From contig JYOB01000017.1 of the NCBI GenBank assembly GCA_000955795.1, forward strand, positions 1 to 64,000: a stretch of DNA of 64,000 nucleotides, read 5' to 3'. This stretch comes from Burkholderiaceae bacterium 26. Its GTDB lineage: Bacteria; Pseudomonadota; Gammaproteobacteria; Burkholderiales; Burkholderiaceae. The notes below the pieces were generated by a model, which saw only the letters and a list, made by a program, of their open reading frames with translations, was not told the origin of the DNA and searched no databases. Within the stretch, counting starts at the first letter, position 1, and each line of letters opens with the position of its first letter. Shown one piece after another: positions 59,586 through 64,000 of this stretch. Both the position numbers and the translations under genes were made by a program.

Positions 59586-60554
59586 TCAGACCCTTGGCGC
59601 GCTTTGCATCCAGCGATCTTCGAGCTCGCGCCACGCACGTCCCACGTTCAGCGCGTGACGGGGGTCGAAGTTGCGCCAGTCGCGATAGGCGTCGCCCGGG
59701 ATGTACGCGAGCGCGCGAGCTGCATCGCCACCGGCTTCAATGGCGCGCGTGATCGCGCTGTCGAGCATGTCGAGATAGGCCAGCGTCGGTTCCAGCATCT
59801 GCGCCGGTGTGCCGATGGCGGTGCCGACGACGATGGTGGCGGGCAATTGAACAAGCCCACGCAATGCTTGGCGCCAACCGATCAGCGAGCCGTCCTGCAG
59901 GTCTGGAATGCGCTGCCGATATGCCAAGCCACCGGTGCACAGCACGCCGCGCTGCGGCGCGTACAGCACCGTGTCGGAAGCGCTGTGCGCAGCCGTACAG
60001 ACATGGACTTGCCACGCTGTCTTGCCGGTGTGCAGCCAATCGCCATCGCGCAATGCGGGCTCGGGATAGACGATCTGCGTTTCGTGCATGACGCGCGTAC
60101 CCAGCAGGGCGGTCAGCCGGGCCAGACAAGTGTCGCAACGCTGGCGCATCAGGTCGGCGGTGGCGGCCGATGCCAGGAAGGCAGGGCGCGGCTGCAGTTG
60201 CGCGAAAGCCGCGTTGGCGAGCACGTGCTCCGGGTGCGCGTGCGTGTTGACCACCCAGCGGATGGGTTCCGCCGTGATGTGCCGGATGGCCGCGATCAGA
60301 TGCTGTCCCCATCGCGCGTGCGGGCCAGGGTCCACCACGAGCACGCCGTTGCCGGTCGTGTGCACCAGGGTGGGCACGACTTCTCCGGCATTCGCGCGCG
60401 AGGCCTCTGCGTTGACAGCGCGCGCAGCGTACAGGCCATCCTGCAGGCACAACAGCGTAACGCGGGCGGGTGCCGCAGACGCCGTCGGCGCCGGATTGAT
60501 CAGGGTCGCGAGCATGATGCGCATCCAGCGTCGCCGCGCGGGGTCTGGCGCCAT
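59586..60554 (-). CDS. MBL-fold hydrolase, quinoprotein relay system zinc metallohydrolase type 2
   Basis: A 322-residue metallo-beta-lactamase-fold protein with an N-terminal signal-like segment (IMLATLINPAPTASAAPA). The zinc motif is altered: His105-x-His107-x-Glu109-His110 (NTHAHPEHVLAN) in place of HxHxDH. Further ligand candidates are AHSASDTV. I assign it to the group of SoxH-related hydrolases found beside PQQ-dependent dehydrogenases. It starts one base after the stop of the type 1 gene, so the two are coupled. The real substrate of these proteins is not known. Confidence 0.8.
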   Translation of the reverse strand: MAPDPARRRWMRIMLATLINPAPTASAAPARVTLLCLQDGLYAARAVNAEASRANAGEVVPTLVHTTGNGVLVVDPGPHARWGQHLIAAIRHITAEPIRWVVNTHAHPEHVLANAAFAQLQPRPAFLASAATADLMRQRCDTCLARLTALLGTRVMHETQIVYPEPALRDGDWLHTGKTAWQVHVCTAAHSASDTVLYAPQRGVLCTGGLAYRQRIPDLQDGSLIGWRQALRGLVQLPATIVVGTAIGTPAQMLEPTLAYLDMLDSAITRAIEAGGDAARALAYIPGDAYRDWRNFDPRHALNVGRAWRELEDRWMQSAPRV

Positions 60555-60555
60555 G

Positions 60556-61503
60556 TCAGGGCGCCAGCGCGGCGTTCTCGTAGCGTGGGTAGAAGCGGGT
60601 CACGTTGCGCACGTACTCCGCGGGCATTCCGCCCCATTGCGCGTAGGGCGCGTCTACCGGCATGGCAATCACCTCAGCAAGGTCGCGTCCTTCTGCGGCC
60701 GCGCGGCGCATGCGTGCCTCGAGCCATTGCAGGTACTGGCGTGTCTGTGCAATGGCATCGGCCTTGCCGAGCGCGGGCCCGTGGCTGGGGATCAACACGC
60801 GCGCACCGCTGTCGGCAACGATCTTCTGCAACGCGTCCAGGCTGGCCAGCCAATGCGCAATGTTGGCGTGCGGCGTCGTGGGAATCCGGTCTCGAAAGGC
60901 AATGCCGCCGGCGAAGACGACACCGCTGGTCCGGTCCACCAGGACGAGATCGTCATCGGTATGCCCGTCGAGCCGGATGAGGTCGATGCGGTGGCTGCCC
61001 ATGGTGCGTGTGCCGGGCGTCAATGGCACGCTGGGCGGTGTGGATACCGTGTTCTGCATCCACGCGCCGCAGATGCGGTAGAGATTGTCGGCATAGGCCG
61101 CGCCTTCGCGTTGCGCACCCGCAATGGTGCCGGGCAGGGCCTGGGCGCCGATATCCGCATAAGCCTGGTTGCCGAAGAAATAGTCGGGATGCAGGTTGAG
61201 GTTGAACACCCAACGCACCGGCGCCGATGTGACCGTGCGGATGGCCTGGCGCTGCTGTTCGCCGTACAACAGCGACGGCCCTGTGTTGATGACGAGCACG
61301 CCGTCGCCGGTATCAATAAAGCCGGTGTTGATGATGTTGCAGCCGTTGCGCGCCGAGAAATCTGCGTTGGCGCCTTCCAGGATCCAGACGCCGGGCGCAA
61401 CGGGGTGCGGTACGAGTTGGTAATCGGGACCGCTTGCGCGTGCGGCAGTCCACATCGCCAGGCATAGCAGGAGGAAGCCAAACCGTTGGTGCCGTCGGCT
61501 CAT
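60556..61503 (-). CDS. MBL-fold protein, quinoprotein relay system zinc metallohydrolase type 1
   Basis: A 315-residue exported protein (signal peptide FLLLCLAMWTAARA) with the metallo-beta-lactamase fold. The usual HxHxDH is replaced by Asn103-x-His105-x-Asp107-Tyr108 (NLNLHPDYFFGN), losing two zinc ligands. The later GHTDDDLVLVD, and SHGPALGK, are kept. This is typical of the SoxH-related group encoded with SoxYZ-like proteins and PQQ-dependent dehydrogenases. Its ATG overlaps the stop of the SoxYZ-like gene (ATGA at 61500-61503). A binding rather than hydrolytic role is possible given the lost ligands. Confidence 0.8.
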   Translation of the reverse strand: MSRRHQRFGFLLLCLAMWTAARASGPDYQLVPHPVAPGVWILEGANADFSARNGCNIINTGFIDTGDGVLVINTGPSLLYGEQQRQAIRTVTSAPVRWVFNLNLHPDYFFGNQAYADIGAQALPGTIAGAQREGAAYADNLYRICGAWMQNTVSTPPSVPLTPGTRTMGSHRIDLIRLDGHTDDDLVLVDRTSGVVFAGGIAFRDRIPTTPHANIAHWLASLDALQKIVADSGARVLIPSHGPALGKADAIAQTRQYLQWLEARMRRAAAEGRDLAEVIAMPVDAPYAQWGGMPAEYVRNVTRFYPRYENAALAP

Positions 61504-62276
61504 CGTGTCACCTGTGCGCGGATGCGGTTGCCATTGTTGTCGACGCCGGCCACGCTGATGCCGCGTTCAACAGGGCCCTCCAGATCGAACGAGAAGATCG
61601 GGTTCTCGGCCACGGGTTCGAACAGCGCCAGTTCAAGCATGGGCTGACGCCGGGCATCGAGCAGGTTGAGCTGTTCGATATGGAAGGACGGAATGCCCGC
61701 CACCAAGCCCGTGTCCATCGGATGCATCACGCGCAGGCGGATGCGGCTGCCTGCGCTGTTGAAGCCCGGAAACACGCGCGACTCCACCTGGTTCAGCGTG
61801 GTGCTCCACGTGGAGTTCTGGCGGGTGGCCCCGGGCAGCGTGCAGCCGCCGCCGGTGGCGTCCACCTGCAAGGTGCCGACATGCCAAACACCGTCCTGCG
61901 TACGCGCCGCCACGCGCACCGCAGAGGCCTCCTGCAGCTTGAACCGGAACGACAGCGCCGGGCGCACGTGCATCGGGGCGAATTCCAGCACCTTGCGGAT
62001 CGGGTTGCGGTCGACCACGACGACGATGCGCTCGACCTTGCCGAGCGCCGACGCGTCAAAGGCAATCGGCACCTGCATCGGGTCTTCCGCAAATGCCGGC
62101 CCAGTGATCCTGATGCGGCTGTCGAACGTTGTTGGCGCCGCGCCAAACACCTCCTGCTGAATCGTCGGCCAGAGTGGCGAGCCTGCCGGGTCAATGTTCG
62201 TATCGGCACGGGCCTGCCAAGACAGGCACGCAACGGCCAGCGTGGCAGCGGCAGCATGGAGTGAGGCCGTTCTCAT
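61500..62276 (-). CDS. Quinoprotein dehydrogenase-associated SoxYZ-like carrier
   Basis: A 258-residue periplasmic protein in which a SoxY-like and a SoxZ-like domain are fused. It has a signal peptide (AAAATLAVACLSWQARA, cleaved near residue 24). The SoxY-like part (about 25-150) ends in GGGCTLPG with Cys145, the place where SoxY carries its sulfur substrate. The SoxZ-like part (about 160-258) contains RIRLRVMHPMDTGL. It is first in a three-gene minus-strand operon with two MBL-fold proteins and is divergent from an aldehyde dehydrogenase. This set usually adjoins a PQQ-dependent alcohol dehydrogenase. Confidence 0.85.
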   Translation of the reverse strand: MRTASLHAAAATLAVACLSWQARADTNIDPAGSPLWPTIQQEVFGAAPTTFDSRIRITGPAFAEDPMQVPIAFDASALGKVERIVVVVDRNPIRKVLEFAPMHVRPALSFRFKLQEASAVRVAARTQDGVWHVGTLQVDATGGGCTLPGATRQNSTWSTTLNQVESRVFPGFNSAGSRIRLRVMHPMDTGLVAGIPSFHIEQLNLLDARRQPMLELALFEPVAENPIFSFDLEGPVERGISVAGVDNNGNRIRAQVTR

Positions 62277-62400
62277 CGTGTGCCTTGCAAGGTTCAGATG
62301 AACGGCCCGTGTTGCGAAAGTCATGCCATGCACGCGGTGGGTCCGCACGCACATCTCTCGGCTGTTCAGGTGATGGGGCGTTGAGCTTTGCAACACCTGT

Positions 62401-62417
62401 TGTTCCATTCTGGAACA
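62401..62417. promoter_or_regulatory. Inverted repeat, likely enhancer site for a sigma-54 activator
   Basis: TGTTCC (62401-62406) and GGAACA (62412-62417) with a five-base spacer form a perfect dyad centred about 100 bases before the expected start of transcription at the sigma-54 promoter. A second looser repeat (GCAACACCTGTTGT) adjoins it on the left (62390-62403). Confidence 0.55.
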
Positions 62418-62480
62418 GTCAGGCGAGCCAATCGGCGTGAACGGGCGATTGGGAGTGGATGCAGCATCCACCGCAGGGGA

Positions 62481-62496
62481 TGGCCCGGGTTTTGCA
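62481..62496 (+). promoter_or_regulatory. Sigma-54 promoter of the aldehyde dehydrogenase gene
   Basis: TGGCCCGGGTTTTGCA has the required GG (62482-62483) and GC (62494-62495) ten bases apart, and matches the TGGC and TTGCA boxes. It lies 67 bases before the ATG at 62563. Confidence 0.7.
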
Positions 62497-62562
62497 GATG
62501 ACGAGCGGACACAGCGCAGACAACGACGCTGCGGTCATCACTCAAACATCAGGAGACAACCC

Positions 62563-64000
62563 ATGCGTTACGCTCATCCCGGCACTCCCGGCGCCATCGT
62601 TTCGTTCAAGCCGCGCTATGGCAATTTCATCGGTGGCGAATTCGTGTCGCCGGTCAAGGGCCAGTACTTCACCAACACCACGCCTGTGACGGGCGAGGTG
62701 ATCGGCGAGTTCCCGCGCTCGACCGCTGAAGACATCGACCGCGCGCTCGACGCCGCCCATGCTGCCGCTGACGCCTGGGGGCGCACCTCGGTGCAGGACC
62801 GCTCGCTGATCCTGCTGAAGATTGCCGACCGCATCGAACAGAACCTCGAGCTGCTGGCCGTGACTGAAACGTGGGACAACGGCAAGCCCGTGCGTGAAAC
62901 GCTGAACGCCGACATCCCGCTGGCTGTGGACCACTTCCGCTACTTCGCCGGCTGCATTCGCGCACAAGAAGGTTCTGCTGCCGAGATCAACGAGCACACC
63001 GTGGCGTATCACATCCACGAGCCGCTGGGCGTGGTCGGTCAGATCATCCCGTGGAACTTCCCGCTGCTGATGGCTGCATGGAAGCTGGCGCCGGCGCTGG
63101 CTGCCGGCAACTGCGTGGTGCTCAAGCCGGCCGAGCAGACCCCGCTGGGCATCTGCGTGCTGATGGAACTGATTGGCGACTTGCTGCCTGCGGGCGTGCT
63201 CAACGTCGTGCACGGCTACGGCAAGGAAGCCGGCGAGGCATTGGCTACCAGCAAGCGCATCGCCAAGATCGCCTTCACGGGCTCGACGCCGGTGGGCTCG
63301 CACATCATGAAGTGCGCGGCCGAAAACATCATTCCGTCGACGGTGGAACTGGGCGGCAAGTCGCCCAACATCTACTTCGAAGACATCATGCAGGCCGAGC
63401 CGAGCTTCATCGAGAAGGCCGCCGAAGGCCTGGTGCTGGGCTTCTTCAACCAGGGCGAGGTGTGCACGTGCCCGTCGCGCGCGCTGGTGCAGGAATCCAT
63501 CTACAGCCGCTTCATGGATGCGGTGATGACCAAGGTGGCCGCCATCAAGCGCGGTGACCCGCTCGACACCGAGACCATGGTTGGCGCGCAGGCTTCGGAG
63601 CAGCAGTTCTACAAGATCCGCAGCTACCTGGAGATCGCGCAGGAGGAAGGTGCCGAATGCCTGGTCGGCGGCGATGTGGAAGTGCTGCCCGGCAATCTGT
63701 CGAAGGGCTACTACATCAAGCCGACGCTGCTCAAGGGCGACAACAGCATGCGTGTGTTCCAGGAAGAGATCTTCGGCCCGGTGATTGCCGTGACGACGTT
63801 CAAGGACGAAGCGCAAGCCCTGCAGATCGCCAATGACACCGACTTTGGCTTGGGCGCCGGTCTGTGGACGCGCGACATCAACCGCGCATACCGCGTGGGC
63901 CGCGCCATCAAGGCAGGGCGCGTGTGGACGAACTGCTACCACCTGTATCCGGCGCATGCAGCGTTTGGTGGCTACAAGAAGTCGGGCGTGGGCCGCGAGA
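62563..64000 (+). CDS. Aldehyde dehydrogenase (acetaldehyde type, AcoD/ExaC), partial at the window edge
   Basis: NAD-dependent enzyme oxidising acetaldehyde or related aldehydes to acids. The first 479 codons are present; the frame runs off the right end, and about 25 residues are missing. Motifs are the nucleotide-binding [22 protein letters not shown] (in parts), GSTPVGSHI, catalytic Glu in [11 protein letters not shown], and catalytic Cys301 in [11 protein letters not shown]. The paired cysteines (CTC) are typical of the ExaC/AcoD group. AGGAGA precedes the ATG. The sigma-54 promoter upstream and the quinoprotein-associated genes opposite point to alcohol-inducible expression. Confidence 0.94.
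   Translation, partial: MRYAHPGTPGAIVSFKPRYGNFIGGEFVSPVKGQYFTNTTPVTGEVIGEFPRSTAEDIDRALDAAHAAADAWGRTSVQDRSLILLKIADRIEQNLELLAVTETWDNGKPVRETLNADIPLAVDHFRYFAGCIRAQEGSAAEINEHTVAYHIHEPLGVVGQIIPWNFPLLMAAWKLAPALAAGNCVVLKPAEQTPLGICVLMELIGDLLPAGVLNVVHGYGKEAGEALATSKRIAKIAFTGSTPVGSHIMKCAAENIIPSTVELGGKSPNIYFEDIMQAEPSFIEKAAEGLVLGFFNQGEVCTCPSRALVQESIYSRFMDAVMTKVAAIKRGDPLDTETMVGAQASEQQFYKIRSYLEIAQEEGAECLVGGDVEVLPGNLSKGYYIKPTLLKGDNSMRVFQEEIFGPVIAVTTFKDEAQALQIANDTDFGLGAGLWTRDINRAYRVGRAIKAGRVWTNCYHLYPAHAAFGGYKKSGVGRE

Noticed and set aside
62542-63957. 471-codon minus-strand frame opposite the aldehyde dehydrogenase
   Set aside because: The plus strand encodes an unmistakable aldehyde dehydrogenase that merely lacks its stop because the window ends; the minus frame is its shadow.

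Overview
This window is high-GC chromosomal DNA from a betaproteobacterium of the Burkholderiaceae. The gene set and protein sequences look most like Ralstonia. This is judged from gene content, codon use and recognisable homologues only. Most of it is ordinary core chromosome, with one clear accessory stretch at about 51.1-57.0 kb.

Layout. 0.1-3.1 kb: metG and an OmpA lipoprotein. 3.3-16.1 kb: a periplasmic formate dehydrogenase locus. It runs apbC (Fe-S carrier), DUF3305, DUF3306, a polyferredoxin, a TorD-like chaperone, a small Tat protein, the catalytic, Fe-S and cytochrome b subunits with two small exported proteins, then sodC under its own promoter and terminator, and fdhD. 16.3-20.7 kb: dcd, an arginine-type decarboxylase and argH. 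20.8-23.0 kb: an ECF sigma/anti-sigma pair divergent from an exported ferritin-like protein that carries a matching ECF-type promoter. 23.0-28.4 kb: LysR regulator, divergent DHA2 efflux pump, ppc. 28.5-32.9 kb: hemC, hemDX and hemY. 33.0-36.7 kb: ACS-type transporter, SDR and aldehyde dehydrogenase. 36.8-50.9 kb: housekeeping genes (ppa, nadE, glnB, trxB, ftsK, lolA, rarA, serS and others).

50.96-57.04 kb: tRNA-Ser(CGA) followed by an orphan, rearranged type VI secretion remnant. It holds tssA, a 5'-truncated tssG facing a damaged tssE head to head, a TssL-OmpA protein, a PAAR-like protein, two small AT-richer genes (STM2901-like and DUF1493-like) and the tail of a broken lysR gene. Most core T6SS genes are absent from the window, so any function would need a complete system elsewhere. 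This is the most unusual part of the sequence.

57.1-64 kb: an acyltransferase, a porin, two metallo-beta-lactamase-fold proteins and a SoxYZ-like carrier of the kind found beside PQQ-dependent alcohol dehydrogenases. Opposite them is an aldehyde dehydrogenase, cut by the window edge, preceded by a good sigma-54 promoter and an upstream inverted repeat. Together these suggest an inducible alcohol/aldehyde oxidation locus continuing past the right edge.
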